Shown here: positions 33,050 to 41,834 of the stretch, in pieces
Position numbering within the stretch: the stretch's first letter is position 1
Layout of the letters: every line of letters starts with the position of its first letter
From: Anabaena subtropica FACHB-260
GTDB taxonomy: Bacteria > Cyanobacteriota > Cyanobacteriia > Cyanobacteriales > Nostocaceae
NCBI RefSeq assembly: GCF_014697105.1
Contig: NZ_JACJRF010000037.1
Coordinates: 1-53,850 of the forward strand
Length of the DNA: 53,850 nucleotides
Reading direction: 5' to 3'
Program-made: the position numbers and the translations under genes
The notes under the pieces: model-generated
Databases searched by the model: none
Seen by the model: the letters and a program-made list of their open reading frames with translations, nothing else
Told to the model about the DNA's origin: nothing

Positions 33050-33532
33050 TTAATCAGCAGCTACCAACAAGACAACAGAGTAAGCACAAATACCTTCTTC
33101 TCGTCCCACTGGGCCTAGTTGTTCGTTGGTAGTGGCTTTAATACCAACTTGATTTGGTTGTAATTGCAAAATATCTGCTAGTTTGTCACGCATTGTTTTA
33201 ATATGTGGTTTCAATTTTGGACGTTCTGCGACTACCACCGAGTCAATGTTACCTATGTGCCAACCTTGAGCGCGAATTAACTCATTTACTTGACTTAACA
33301 AAACTAAACTATCTGCCCCAGCCCATTGGGGATCAGTGGGGGGAAAATAATGACCGATATCCCCCAAAGATAATGCTCCTAACATGGCATCCATAATGGC
33401 GTGTGTGAGTACATCTGCATCACTATGCCCCAATAAACCGAGTTCATGGGGAATGTGAACACCGCCTAAAATCAAAGCGCGATCGCTTACTAATCTGTGG
33501 ATATCGTAGCCGTTACCAATTCTGATATTCAT
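33050..33532 (-). CDS. ispF: 2-C-methyl-D-erythritol 2,4-cyclodiphosphate synthase IspF
   Basis: The 160-residue trimeric zinc enzyme of the MEP isoprenoid pathway supplies carotenoid and phytyl precursors. Seen: GNGYDIHRL (metal ligands D10, H12), [19 protein letters not shown] (H44) and [17 protein letters not shown] near the C-terminus. It starts 31 bp after the trmD stop. Confidence 0.96.
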   Translation of the reverse strand: MNIRIGNGYDIHRLVSDRALILGGVHIPHELGLLGHSDADVLTHAIMDAMLGALSLGDIGHYFPPTDPQWAGADSLVLLSQVNELIRAQGWHIGNIDSVVVAERPKLKPHIKTMRDKLADILQLQPNQVGIKATTNEQLGPVGREEGICAYSVVLLVAAD

Positions 33533-33563
33533 TAGTTACTTGTCAGTTATCGGTTTTCATTTG

Positions 33564-34310
33564 CTATTTCTCCCCCTGCTTCCCCTGCTTCCCCTGCCCC
33601 TCTGCTCCCCTGCTCCCCTGCTTCTTCTCCTGTTGCCATTTTTCTAGCAAATCCGGGCGGCGATCGCTTGTTCTTTGAATTTGCTGTTCATAACGCCATT
33701 GAGCGATCGCTGAATGGTTTCCAGATAGCAAAACATCAGGAACTTTCCAACCACGAAAGTTTGCGGGGCGGGTGTATTGAGGATAATCTAATAAACCCTC
33801 CTCAAAACTTTCGGCGGTGAGAGATTCTGTTTTGGCAACAGTTCCAGGGAGAAGCCGCACCACGCCATTAATTAGTGCCATTGCGGGAATTTCTCCCCCT
33901 GTGAGAATGAAATCTCCCAAAGATACTTCACGGGTGACTAGATGCAATACTCTATCATCTACTCCTTCGTAATGCCCGCAAATTACGACCAATTGATCAT
34001 AATTACTAGTCAATTCTCGCAGTAGAGGTTGATTAATAGTTTGACCTTGGGGACTCATCAAAATAATTTCTCGGCGCTCTAGAATCGGTAGCGACTCTAT
34101 TGCACTAAAAATTGGTTCTGGCTTCATCAGCATCCCTACACCACCGCCATAGGGTTCGTCATCTACCTTGCGGTGTTTATCTGTGGTGAAATCCCTGGGA
34201 TTCACCAAATTCACTTGAGCAATTTGTTTGGCAAGGGCTTTACCCAGTAGGCCGGAACTCAGAACTGAGGTAAAACAGTCAGGAAAAAGTGTAACTATAT
34301 CAAAACGCAC
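33564..34310 (-). CDS. trmD: tRNA (guanine-N1)-methyltransferase TrmD, with a repeat-encoded tail
   Basis: The 248-residue SPOUT-fold enzyme makes m1G37 in tRNAs. Seen: MRFDIVTLFPDCF, GGGVGMLMKPEP, VICGHYEGVDDRV and LGDFILTGGEIPAM. The last ~22 residues (KKQGSRGAEGQG, then KQGKQGEK) are encoded by the C/T-rich tandem repeat of the spacer, so the natural end has been extended by repeat sequence. Confidence 0.95.
   Translation of the reverse strand: MRFDIVTLFPDCFTSVLSSGLLGKALAKQIAQVNLVNPRDFTTDKHRKVDDEPYGGGVGMLMKPEPIFSAIESLPILERREIILMSPQGQTINQPLLRELTSNYDQLVVICGHYEGVDDRVLHLVTREVSLGDFILTGGEIPAMALINGVVRLLPGTVAKTESLTAESFEEGLLDYPQYTRPANFRGWKVPDVLLSGNHSAIAQWRYEQQIQRTSDRRPDLLEKWQQEKKQGSRGAEGQGKQGKQGEK
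33567..33632. repeat. CCCCTGCTT-type tandem repeat forming the 3' end of trmD
   Basis: Units such as CTTCCCCTGC and CTCCCCTGC recur over about 65 bases. The same family of words is found at 42771-42806, 47095-47130 and 49510-49550 in spacers. Confidence 0.75.
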
Positions 34311-34406
34311 AGTAATTCGTATTCGAGAACACTAATCTTAAATTTGAATGACTATCAAACACAAGATGCTTATACAGGGTAAAAGTAGAGATAGACTTTA
34401 ACAATA

Positions 34407-34420
34407 GTATCTAAAAGTAC
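34407..34420 (+). promoter_or_regulatory. NtcA-type binding site GTA-N8-TAC
   Basis: GTATCTAAAAGTAC matches the nitrogen-control consensus GTAN8TAC exactly. It lies 511 bases before the cphB start, in the AT-rich upstream part. A perfect TAN3T box at the usual 22-base distance is not seen. NtcA control of cyanophycin genes is known in Anabaena; use of this particular site is inferred. The site is palindromic and could also act on trmD. Confidence 0.5.
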
Positions 34421-34539
34421 TAGAACTATTGTTTTTTATTGGGATCAAAAGTTTTTCTAATTACTTAATTTATGTTTAAATATTGTCACAACTACCATTT
34501 AAATAAATAATCTAACCAGGTTAACAACTTACAGGATGC

Positions 34540-34760
34540 GTCGAGCCAGCCTCAGAAAATGTGTGTAATGACCTGCTCATTCCTAGCCCAGATGGGAAAA
34601 CTAATTCCTAGCGCCAGAGGGGAACCTGAACCCCAAGCACTATTGAGCCAGTCTGGAAAAAGTGGACAGGTGAAAAACAAGGCGCTGGCTTTGAGGACAC
34701 AGGACATACAAATCATGAGGCTTTGTGTGCATATTTTGCAGTGTCCTCAAGAAAAAAACA
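34540..34760 (+). ncRNA. Candidate structured RNA leader upstream of cphB
   Basis: TTGAGGACAC (34691-34700) pairs exactly with GTGTCCTCAA (34741-34750), enclosing a CATACAAA/TTTGTGTG-type stem. AGCCAGC (34546 region) can pair with GCTGGCT (34685-34691). Two imperfect direct copies beginning ATTCCTAGC (near 34580 and 34603) each contain a short C/G hairpin. The region has no supported reading frame. It resembles no RNA family I can name. Confidence 0.4.
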
Positions 34761-34794
34761 AAGTGCGAATATCATCAGGCTGCTAAACCTTGTT

Positions 34795-34915
34795 AAATTC
34801 ACACGCCATTCGCCACAAGTCGGGGAATCCCTCCGGGGAACGGCAGTCCACTCGGCGCTTCATACCGCACGTTTGGCTGCACTCACCGTCCAAGGCGATG
34901 GCTCCTGAAGTTGTT
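34795..34915. repeat. Probable dispersed repeat in the cphB leader
   Basis: The segment containing GCCATTCGCCACAAGTCGGG, CGGCAGTCCACTCGGCG and CTTCATACCGCACGTTTGGC resembles short interspersed sequences I associate with Nostoc genomes. It is in frame with cphB without stops and would add an artificial N-terminus if translated. Confidence 0.4.
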
Positions 34916-34930
34916 GACAGGAGAAACACA

Positions 34931-35794
34931 ATGCCGCAACTACAAGCTAAATCGCTGGAAATGAGGACACCTCAAGCAACTAAGACCGCCGTTCTCGTAA
35001 TCGGAGGCGCAGAAGATAAAGTTCATGGACGCGAAATCCTCAGAACTTTTTTTGGACGATCTGGTGCAAGTAAAGCCTATATTACAATTATTCCATCTGC
35101 CTCCCGCGAACCTGCGATCATCGGTGGTCGCTACATTCGCATTTTTGAAGAAATGGGTGCTGAAAAGGTCGAGATTTTAGACATCCGTGAACGGGAACAG
35201 TGCGAATCCCCCCAAGTAAAAGCATCCCTCGAAGCCTGTAGTGGTGTGTTTTTAACAGGAGGAGACCAACTGCGTCTGTGTGGTGTATTGTCTGATACAC
35301 CAGTGATGGAAATTATCCGGCAGCGAGTCAGAGGTGGGCAACTTACCCTGGCAGGCACAAGTGCTGGGGCGGCAGTGATGGGGCATCATATGATTGCTGG
35401 CGGCGGTAGTGGCGAAACACCCAATCGTTCCCTAGTGGATATGGCAACAGGTTTAGGGTTAATCCCTGAAGTAATTGTTGACCAACACTTCCACAACCGC
35501 AATCGGATGGGTCGTCTCATTAGTGCGATCTCAGCTCACCCCGATCGCTTAGGCATTGGCATTGATGAAGATACTTGTGCTGTATTTGAACGTGATGGTT
35601 GGCTACAGGTAATGGGTAAAGGCAGTGTCACTATTGTCGATCCCACCGAACTCACCCATACCAACGAACCCCACGTTGGTGCTAACGAACCCTTAACCGT
35701 GCATAACTTACGTCTGCATATCCTCAGCTACGGCGATCGCTTCCACCTGTACCAAAGGACTGTATTGCCTGCGGTACACCGCATCTCCAGCTGA
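34931..35794 (+). CDS. cphB: Cyanophycinase CphB
   Basis: 287 residues from ATG 34931, chosen because AGGAG lies 8 bases upstream; the frame is open further upstream only through repeat sequence. This serine-type exopeptidase degrades cyanophycin to beta-Asp-Arg dipeptides. Seen: VIGGAEDKVHGREILRTFFG, FLTGGDQLRL and the nucleophile elbow AGTSAGAAVMG (Ser144), then DQHFHNRNRMGRL. The length is typical. Its partner cphA begins 171 bp downstream. Confidence 0.94.
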   Translation: MPQLQAKSLEMRTPQATKTAVLVIGGAEDKVHGREILRTFFGRSGASKAYITIIPSASREPAIIGGRYIRIFEEMGAEKVEILDIREREQCESPQVKASLEACSGVFLTGGDQLRLCGVLSDTPVMEIIRQRVRGGQLTLAGTSAGAAVMGHHMIAGGGSGETPNRSLVDMATGLGLIPEVIVDQHFHNRNRMGRLISAISAHPDRLGIGIDEDTCAVFERDGWLQVMGKGSVTIVDPTELTHTNEPHVGANEPLTVHNLRLHILSYGDRFHLYQRTVLPAVHRISS

Positions 35795-35965
35795 CGGAAT
35801 AGAGTACCTGAGGTTAGACTGAATTGATCGACGATTTATTTCCTGATGTAAAAAAATCAGAGGAATACCATGTAAAAAGAAAAAACTGTTTACGATGAAC
35901 AGTTTAGCGATCAATTCCAGTAAGAAACTAGAATTTTGGTTCCGAATCTCCATCTACCTATTCCC

Positions 35966-38671
35966 ATGAGAATCCTCAAGATCCAGACCTTACGCGGCCC
36001 AAACTACTGGAGCATTCGACGCCACAAACTGATCGTCATGCGCCTCGATTTAGAAACCCTTGCCGAGACGCCATCAAATGAAATCCCCGGATTTTATGAA
36101 GGATTAGTAGAGGCGCTGCCAAGTCTGGAGGGTCATTATTGCTCGCCTGGCTGTCATGGTGGTTTTTTGATGAGAGTGCGAGAAGGCACCATGATGGGTC
36201 ATATCGTGGAACACGTAGCCCTAGAACTCCAAGAGTTAGCGGGAATGCACGTGGGCTTTGGTCGTACCCGTGAAACTTCCACACCCGGAATTTATCAGGT
36301 AGTAATCGAGTATTTAAACGAGGAAGCGGGACGCTATGCTGGACGAGCAGCTGTCAGGTTGTGCCAAAGCATTGTAGATCGCGGTCGATACCCCAAGGCA
36401 GAACTAGAGCAAGATATACAAGACCTGAAAGATTTATGGCGTGATGCTTCCCTGGGCCCCTCCACCGAAGCAATTGTCAAAGAAGCAGAGAAACGCGGTA
36501 TCCCTTGGATGCAACTAGGCGCACGCTTTTTGATTCAGCTAGGCTATGGCGTGAATCACAAGCGGATGCAAGCCACCATGACCGATAAAACCGGCATTTT
36601 AGGCGTAGAACTAGCTTGCGATAAAGAAGCAACCAAACGCATCCTAGCCGCATCTGGTGTACCAGTACCCAGGGGTACAGTCATTAATTTCTTGGATGAT
36701 TTGGAAGAAGCCATCGAATATGTTGGTGGTTATCCAATTGTGATTAAGCCGCTAGATGGCAATCATGGACGCGGTATCACTATTGATATTAGAAGTTGGG
36801 AAGAGTCTGAAGCCGCTTACGAAGCAGCCAGACAGGTTTCCCGGTCAATCATTGTTGAAAGGTATTACGTTGGGCGCGACCACAGGGTACTAGTGGTAGA
36901 TGGTAAAGTCGTGGCCGTTGCCGAACGTGTACCCGCTCATGTGATTGGGAATGGCCGATCTACCATTGCCGAACTAATCGAAGAAACAAACCTTGACCCC
37001 AACCGTGGCGACGGACATGATAAAGTCCTCACCAAAATAGAACTAGACCGCACCAGCTACCAGCTACTGGAAAGGGCCGGTTATACACTCAACAGCGTGC
37101 CGCCAAAAGGCACGATTTGTTATTTAAGGGCAACTGCTAACTTAAGTACAGGTGGTACTGCTGTAGATAGAACAGACGAAATTCACCCGGAAAACGTCTG
37201 GTTAGCCCAAAGGGTAGTCAAAATTATTGGCTTAGATATCGCCGGACTAGATATAGTCACCACAGACATTAGCCGTCCCCTAAGGGAACTAGATGGTGTA
37301 ATTGTCGAAGTGAATGCTGCTCCCGGCTTTAGAATGCACGTAGCCCCCAGCCAAGGCATTCCCCGCAACGTTGCCGGCGCAGTTATGGATATGCTATTCC
37401 CCAATGAACAATCCAGCCGCATCCCTATCCTCAGCGTCACCGGGACTAACGGTAAAACCACAACTACCCGCTTGTTGGCACATATTTATAAGCAAACAGG
37501 TAAAGTTGTTGGTTATACAACTACAGATGGCACATATATCGGTGATTACTTAGTAGAAACAGGTGATAATACCGGGCCTCAAAGCGCTCATTTGATTTTA
37601 CAAGACCCAACGGTAGAGGTGGCAGTCTTAGAAACAGCCCGTGGGGGTATTTTACGCTCTGGCTTGGGCTTTGAAGCTGCAAATGTAGGTGTCGTGTTAA
37701 ATGTTGCTGCCGACCACTTAGGGATCGGTGACATCGATACCATCGATCAGTTAGCTAACCTGAAGAGCGTGGTGGCAGAAGCAGTATATCCTGATGGCTA
37801 TGCGGTTTTAAATGCCGACGATCGCCGAGTGGCAGCAATGGCAGAAAAAACCAAAGCCAATATTGCCTACTTCACCATGAACCCCGATTCGGAATTGGTG
37901 CGGAAGCACATCCAAAAGGGCGGAGTAGCAGCCGTCTATGAAAATGGCTATCTGTCAATCGTCAAAGGCGACTGGACACACCGCATCGAAAGGGCAGAAC
38001 AAATCCCCTTGACAATGGGTGGACGCGCACCATTTATGATTGCTAACGCCTTAGCGGCTAGTTTGGCTGCTTTTGTGCAGAACGTCTCAATTGAGCAAAT
38101 TCGCGCTGGCTTAAAGACCTTTCGGGCTTCCGTGAGTCAAACGCCAGGACGGATGAACTTATTTAATTTGGGGAATTATCATGCTTTAGTCGATTACGCA
38201 CACAACCCAGCCAGTTACGAAGCTGTGGGTGCATTTGTGCGTAACTGGACGAATGGACAACGGATTGGCGTAATCGGTGGGCCAGGCGATCGCCGTGACG
38301 AAGATTTTGTCACCTTAGGCAAACTAGCAGCCGAAATATTTGATTATATCATCGTCAAAGAAGATGACGACACTAGAGGTAGAGCCAGGGGTTCAGCCTC
38401 CGAGTTGATCACCAAAGGCATCACCCAAGTTAAACCAGATGCTCGTTATGAGTCAATTCTGGACGAAACCCAAGCAATTAACAAAGGCTTGGATATGGCT
38501 CCCGCTAATGGTCTGGTTGTCATCTTACCAGAAAGCGTCAACCGCGCTATTAAGTTAATTAAACTGCGCGGTTTAGTCAAAGAGGAGATACAGCAACAAA
38601 ATCCCTCAACAACCGTTATAGATAACCAAAATGGCGTAGCATCTTCTTCAGTAATTAATACTTTGCTGTAG
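35966..38671 (+). CDS. cphA: Cyanophycin synthetase CphA
   Basis: 901 residues from ATG 35966 (MRILKIQTLRGPNYWSIRR); the frame is open 10 codons upstream. It polymerises Asp and Arg with ATP into multi-L-arginyl-poly-L-aspartate, a nitrogen reserve. N-terminal domain, then an ATP-grasp domain (GYPIVIKPLDGNHGRGI), then a Mur-ligase-like domain with P-loop VTGTNGKTTTTRLL, YTTTDGTYIG and VDYAHNPASYEAVG. Length equals known CphA. No ribosome site is obvious, which may suggest coupling to the cphB transcript. Confidence 0.96.
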   Translation: MRILKIQTLRGPNYWSIRRHKLIVMRLDLETLAETPSNEIPGFYEGLVEALPSLEGHYCSPGCHGGFLMRVREGTMMGHIVEHVALELQELAGMHVGFGRTRETSTPGIYQVVIEYLNEEAGRYAGRAAVRLCQSIVDRGRYPKAELEQDIQDLKDLWRDASLGPSTEAIVKEAEKRGIPWMQLGARFLIQLGYGVNHKRMQATMTDKTGILGVELACDKEATKRILAASGVPVPRGTVINFLDDLEEAIEYVGGYPIVIKPLDGNHGRGITIDIRSWEESEAAYEAARQVSRSIIVERYYVGRDHRVLVVDGKVVAVAERVPAHVIGNGRSTIAELIEETNLDPNRGDGHDKVLTKIELDRTSYQLLERAGYTLNSVPPKGTICYLRATANLSTGGTAVDRTDEIHPENVWLAQRVVKIIGLDIAGLDIVTTDISRPLRELDGVIVEVNAAPGFRMHVAPSQGIPRNVAGAVMDMLFPNEQSSRIPILSVTGTNGKTTTTRLLAHIYKQTGKVVGYTTTDGTYIGDYLVETGDNTGPQSAHLILQDPTVEVAVLETARGGILRSGLGFEAANVGVVLNVAADHLGIGDIDTIDQLANLKSVVAEAVYPDGYAVLNADDRRVAAMAEKTKANIAYFTMNPDSELVRKHIQKGGVAAVYENGYLSIVKGDWTHRIERAEQIPLTMGGRAPFMIANALAASLAAFVQNVSIEQIRAGLKTFRASVSQTPGRMNLFNLGNYHALVDYAHNPASYEAVGAFVRNWTNGQRIGVIGGPGDRRDEDFVTLGKLAAEIFDYIIVKEDDDTRGRARGSASELITKGITQVKPDARYESILDETQAINKGLDMAPANGLVVILPESVNRAIKLIKLRGLVKEEIQQQNPSTTVIDNQNGVASSSVINTLL

Positions 38672-38674
38672 TCG

Positions 38675-38708
38675 ATAGTAGAGATGTGATGATCCGCATC
38701 TCCACTAT
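38675..38708. terminator. Hairpin between convergent cphA and tatA
   Basis: ATAGTAGAGATG and CATCTCCACTAT form 12-bp arms with one mismatch around a 10-base loop, starting 3 bases after the cphA stop. There is no T-run on either strand, so the terminator role is tentative. Confidence 0.45.
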
Positions 38709-38746
38709 TGACCGTTGCTGAATCTTCTAATGGGAAATTTTTATTT

Positions 38747-38914
38747 TTATTCTTCCGGGTTGGTATCCTCACTAGGAGTTTTCAACTCCTCCTTAAAACC
38801 CCTCAGGGTTTTACCTAGTGCGCTTCCCAGTTCGGGAATTTTTTTTGGGCCGAATATTACCACAGCTACGACGACGATTATCGCCACTTCTGGCCATCCT
38901 AGTCCGAACAACAT
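38747..38914 (-). CDS. tatA: Twin-arginine translocase subunit TatA/E
   Basis: 55 residues: MLFGLGWPEVAIIVVVAVVI, then FGPKKIPELGSALGKTLRGF and a short acidic tail. The hydrophobic helix, FGPKKIPELG hinge and amphipathic helix are diagnostic of TatA/TatE. It forms the pore of the Tat system that exports folded proteins across thylakoid and plasma membranes. It is shorter than many TatA proteins because the C-terminal tail is short. A transposase fragment lies just upstream and may affect its promoter. Confidence 0.93.
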   Translation of the reverse strand: MLFGLGWPEVAIIVVVAVVIFGPKKIPELGSALGKTLRGFKEELKTPSEDTNPEE

Positions 38915-38954
38915 ATACAGTTCCTCTAAAGTATCTTAATTAACTTTGACAACT

Positions 38955-38975
38955 CCCCAGCCTAAAGGCGTGGGG
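38955..38975. repeat. Right-end hairpin of an IS605-type remnant
   Basis: CCCCAGCC-TAAA-GGC-G-TGGGG forms a hairpin overlapping the end of the TnpB fragment. Such subterminal hairpins are recognised by Y1 transposases in this family, and the neighbouring DNA often encodes the TnpB guide RNA. Confidence 0.6.
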
Positions 38976-39339
38976 ATTCTTCCTTCACAGAAAAACGCCT
39001 TGTAAAAGCAGTGCCTTTACTTGGTCTTACTCTTTCTCCAGAAGCGGTAGCGAGATGCCCTCCCGCCAAAAGTCGTAAACCTTCATCTCTGATATTCACC
39101 GCAGCGTTAATATCTCTATCATGTATCGTTTGACATTTGGAACACTGCCAAATACGAATATCTAAATTGAGGCTATCTACTTGGTGCAAACAGTTACTAC
39201 AAGTTTTGGAACTGGGGAAAAATCTATCTAATTCAATATATATTTTTCCTTCCCATTCTGCCTTGTATTTCAACATGGTACAAAATTGACCCCAAGCAGC
39301 ATCACTGATTGATTTAGCTAGGTTGTGGTTTTTTACCAT
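38962..39339 (-). pseudogene. Truncated TnpB/OrfB transposase (C-terminal fragment)
   Basis: The 125 residues cover only the last third of a ~400-residue IS200/IS605 TnpB: the final RuvC-like part (SISDAAWGQFCTMLKYKAEW), the zinc finger CSNCLHQV...CSKC and the last catalytic Asp region HDRDINAAVNIRDEG. The N-terminal and first RuvC parts are missing; upstream sequence turns into spacer repeats. The protein should be inactive. Its own Y1 transposase is absent. Confidence 0.88.
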
Positions 39340-39548
39340 GTTTTACCGCCCTGCTTTTGTGGAAAGCTGAGTTTGATTTTTTAAACGCAGGGAGCGCAAA
39401 GGGACGCAGAGGTTTGAGGAAATTGTGGCATCTTTTATCATAAAATCAATGCTTCCAGACCCTTACGTCTATACATAGTATCAGTTGAGTCGGGGTTTAA
39501 ATCCCCAACTCCAACTGTCTTTAATTTTGAATTTTGAATTTTGAATTG

Positions 39549-40940
39549 TTAATCTCGTTGGATTGGGAGGTTGAGCCAATCGCTTAATTCATGGGCTAAC
39601 CATTCTAGTTCTGCTTCTGATTGAATTACGGTGGTATCACCAAGCTGATATTTTCGGACTCCAGCCCAAATCTCTAATTGTGCTGATACTTGAGTTTTAT
39701 CGCCACTAGAATCTTTGGTTAAATGTTTTGGCGTATAAACTAGCTTGGTAATATTTTTCCTGGCTGAAGGTTTAGGGCGATTGTATTTAAAGCCAAATAA
39801 TTCATAAGTCAATTTAATTTGTTTGTTATTCAAAATTAGTCGAATATTGCCAAATAAACTGAGGAGAAAAGTATAAGCCATAAAATAGCCAGCACCCCAA
39901 AAAGGCAGGGAGAATAAAGCAAAGGGGATGTTGATAGGAAATGGTGCCGAGAGTGCGCCTATTGTCCAAAATAGAATAAAGGAATTCCAGGCGATCGCAA
40001 ATAATCCCATAAATACCATTGATGGCTGAAAACCAAGGGGGGGGATCAGTATCTCTAGAGAATCCCCATCTTTTGTGAGTTGAATTTTGCTCTCGGCTGG
40101 TTGACTGACAACTAATTTACTAGCATTGGCTAACTGTGGCTGTACCAAAGTCTTGAGTGCTTCCTGTGCTGAACTAAAGCGTTTTTCTAAACTGGGTTCA
40201 ATCATCGATTTTAACCAGTTTGTCAACCCAGGACTGAGATGAGTGATTGATTCAAATTGAATACGAAAATCTTTTTGGGGTAAATCTGCTGGGTGAGTAC
40301 CTGTAACTAAATAAATTAACGTCGCTCCTAAACTATAAAGATCAGATGCTGTCACGGTACGTCCACCAAACTGTTCTGGTGGCATATAACCGTAGGTTCC
40401 CACAACAGTCCTTGTCCCGCCTTCTGTACCCAAGGCTGTCTGTACTGAACCAAAATCTACCAAGTAAACTTGACCGACATTATTGCCAGAGCGCTCTCCC
40501 AACAAAATATTGCTAGGCTTAATATCACGGTGAATTACAGGCGGATACAACCCGTGTAGATAGATGAGAATCTCTAAAAGTGCTGTAGCTATTTGCTTAA
40601 TGTCAGATTCGCTAAAGCTACGCCCAGATTGTAAGTATTGCTCTAAAGTTTGGGACGGGATATAACTCTGTACAAGGGCAAACCCTTTGATAGTAGGTGA
40701 ATTTACCTCAAAATAGTCCAAATAGCAGGGAATCATGGGATTAGACAAAGACTTGAGGGTTTCAGCTTCACGCTCAAACAGCTTGAGATCGTCCCATTCA
40801 AAGTCACTACTAAAAGCCAGCAACTTGACAATTACTAACTCACCAGTGACAACATCTTTAGCGAGTAGTGTTCGCCGCCCTGCTTTTTTTCCTAATACCT
40901 GTCGAATCTCGTAGCGAGTGTTAAAAATTTCTCCAAGCAT
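39549..40940 (-). CDS. Hanks-type Ser/Thr protein kinase with C-terminal membrane region
   Basis: 463 residues. The kinase domain (about 10-270) has Lys39 (IVKLL), catalytic loop HRDIKPSN (137-144), DFG (162-164) and PPEQFGG. The Gly-rich loop is unusual: GKKAGRR instead of GxGxxG. Two or three hydrophobic spans (about 308-365) precede a ~95-residue C-terminal domain that contains IRLILNNKQIKLTYELFGF. It is probably a membrane-linked signalling kinase. Target unknown. Confidence 0.88.
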   Translation of the reverse strand: MLGEIFNTRYEIRQVLGKKAGRRTLLAKDVVTGELVIVKLLAFSSDFEWDDLKLFEREAETLKSLSNPMIPCYLDYFEVNSPTIKGFALVQSYIPSQTLEQYLQSGRSFSESDIKQIATALLEILIYLHGLYPPVIHRDIKPSNILLGERSGNNVGQVYLVDFGSVQTALGTEGGTRTVVGTYGYMPPEQFGGRTVTASDLYSLGATLIYLVTGTHPADLPQKDFRIQFESITHLSPGLTNWLKSMIEPSLEKRFSSAQEALKTLVQPQLANASKLVVSQPAESKIQLTKDGDSLEILIPPLGFQPSMVFMGLFAIAWNSFILFWTIGALSAPFPINIPFALFSLPFWGAGYFMAYTFLLSLFGNIRLILNNKQIKLTYELFGFKYNRPKPSARKNITKLVYTPKHLTKDSSGDKTQVSAQLEIWAGVRKYQLGDTTVIQSEAELEWLAHELSDWLNLPIQRD

Positions 40941-41034
40941 AATAATTGCTTATAACGCTACGTTGTCAAAAGTCCCATAGATTATAGCTTGCCTAATTAA
41001 ACAAACTAATACACCTAATATATTGTATATTTCT

Positions 41035-41637
41035 ATGCCTTCCCAACTTTGGCCTTACGTTACCCCTGGTATTCCCGATGAATTCTTTGAGCATTTACCG
41101 GGTATCCCCCTCACCCAGCGAGAAATTAGGCTGTTGTTGATTTCTCAGCTACGTTTAGAACCTGATTCAGTTTTATGGGACATTGGCGCAGGAACAGGTA
41201 CAATTCCTGTGGAAGTGGGGCTACTATGTCCAAAAGGGCAAATTATTGCTGTGGAACGAGATGAAGAAGTAGCTAATTTAATTAAGCGCAATTGCGATCG
41301 CTTTAGTGTCAAAAATGTGGAAATTGTCGAGGGTAGCGCCCCAGAATGTTTACATAATATTAAGGTTGCCCCTCATCGGGTTTGTATTGAGGGAGGACGA
41401 CCCATCCAAGATATTTTGCAAGCAGTGTGGCAGTATTTACCATCATCAGGCAGAATCATTGCTACAGCACCTAATCTCGAAAGCCTGTATGCTATTTCCC
41501 AGAGCTTTTCTCAGTTACAGGCGAGAAATATTGAAGTCGTTCAATCTGCGGTCAATCGCCTAGAAACGCGGGGATTTTCCCAAACCTTTGCCGCAGTTGA
41601 TCCCATTTTTATCCTCAGTGGTGAGAAACTAGACTAG
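41035..41637 (+). CDS. cbiT: CbiT-type precorrin-8W decarboxylase/C15-methyltransferase
   Basis: About 200 residues from ATG 41035 (MPSQLWPYVTPGIPDEFFE). This SAM-dependent methyltransferase of the corrin ring pathway matches CbiT rather than the fused CobL. Seen: GIPLTQREIRLLLIS and the SAM motif LWDIGAGTGTIPVEVGLL. Other cobalamin genes are not in the window. Confidence 0.88.
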   Translation: MPSQLWPYVTPGIPDEFFEHLPGIPLTQREIRLLLISQLRLEPDSVLWDIGAGTGTIPVEVGLLCPKGQIIAVERDEEVANLIKRNCDRFSVKNVEIVEGSAPECLHNIKVAPHRVCIEGGRPIQDILQAVWQYLPSSGRIIATAPNLESLYAISQSFSQLQARNIEVVQSAVNRLETRGFSQTFAAVDPIFILSGEKLD

Positions 41638-41834
41638 GAACAAAGCAATTCAAAATGAAAAAACCTGGTCATGGTAATCATTCTAGCTTTAGGGATAACG
41701 CAAATTAAAAGTCATTTAGCTGAGGAAAAAGCGGAATAAAAACTCGCTCATTCCTTATACTCAGTCAGAAATACCCAATTTTAATTACAAATTACGAATT
41801 AGTAATTACCCAATCCCCAACCCCAAATACTTCT

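Larger units (their letters stand above)
34311..34930. other. Long structured leader between trmD and cphB
   Basis: About 620 bases. The left 200 are AT-rich and hold an NtcA-type site. From about 34505 base composition rises and inverted repeats appear (34540-34760). The last 140 bases look like a dispersed repeat and stay open in the cphB frame. No credible separate gene. Confidence 0.55.

Noticed and set aside
34540-34760. 6S RNA, tmRNA, RNase P RNA or SRP RNA
   Set aside because: I could not match the stretch to the conserved ends or motifs of any of these that I remember.
34559-34786. Plus-strand open frame of 75 codons in the cphB leader
   Set aside because: Covers the inverted repeats of the candidate RNA; codon pattern is not coding-like.
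38715-38939. Plus-strand open frame of 74 codons
   Set aside because: It is antisense to tatA, which is recognised with confidence on the minus strand.
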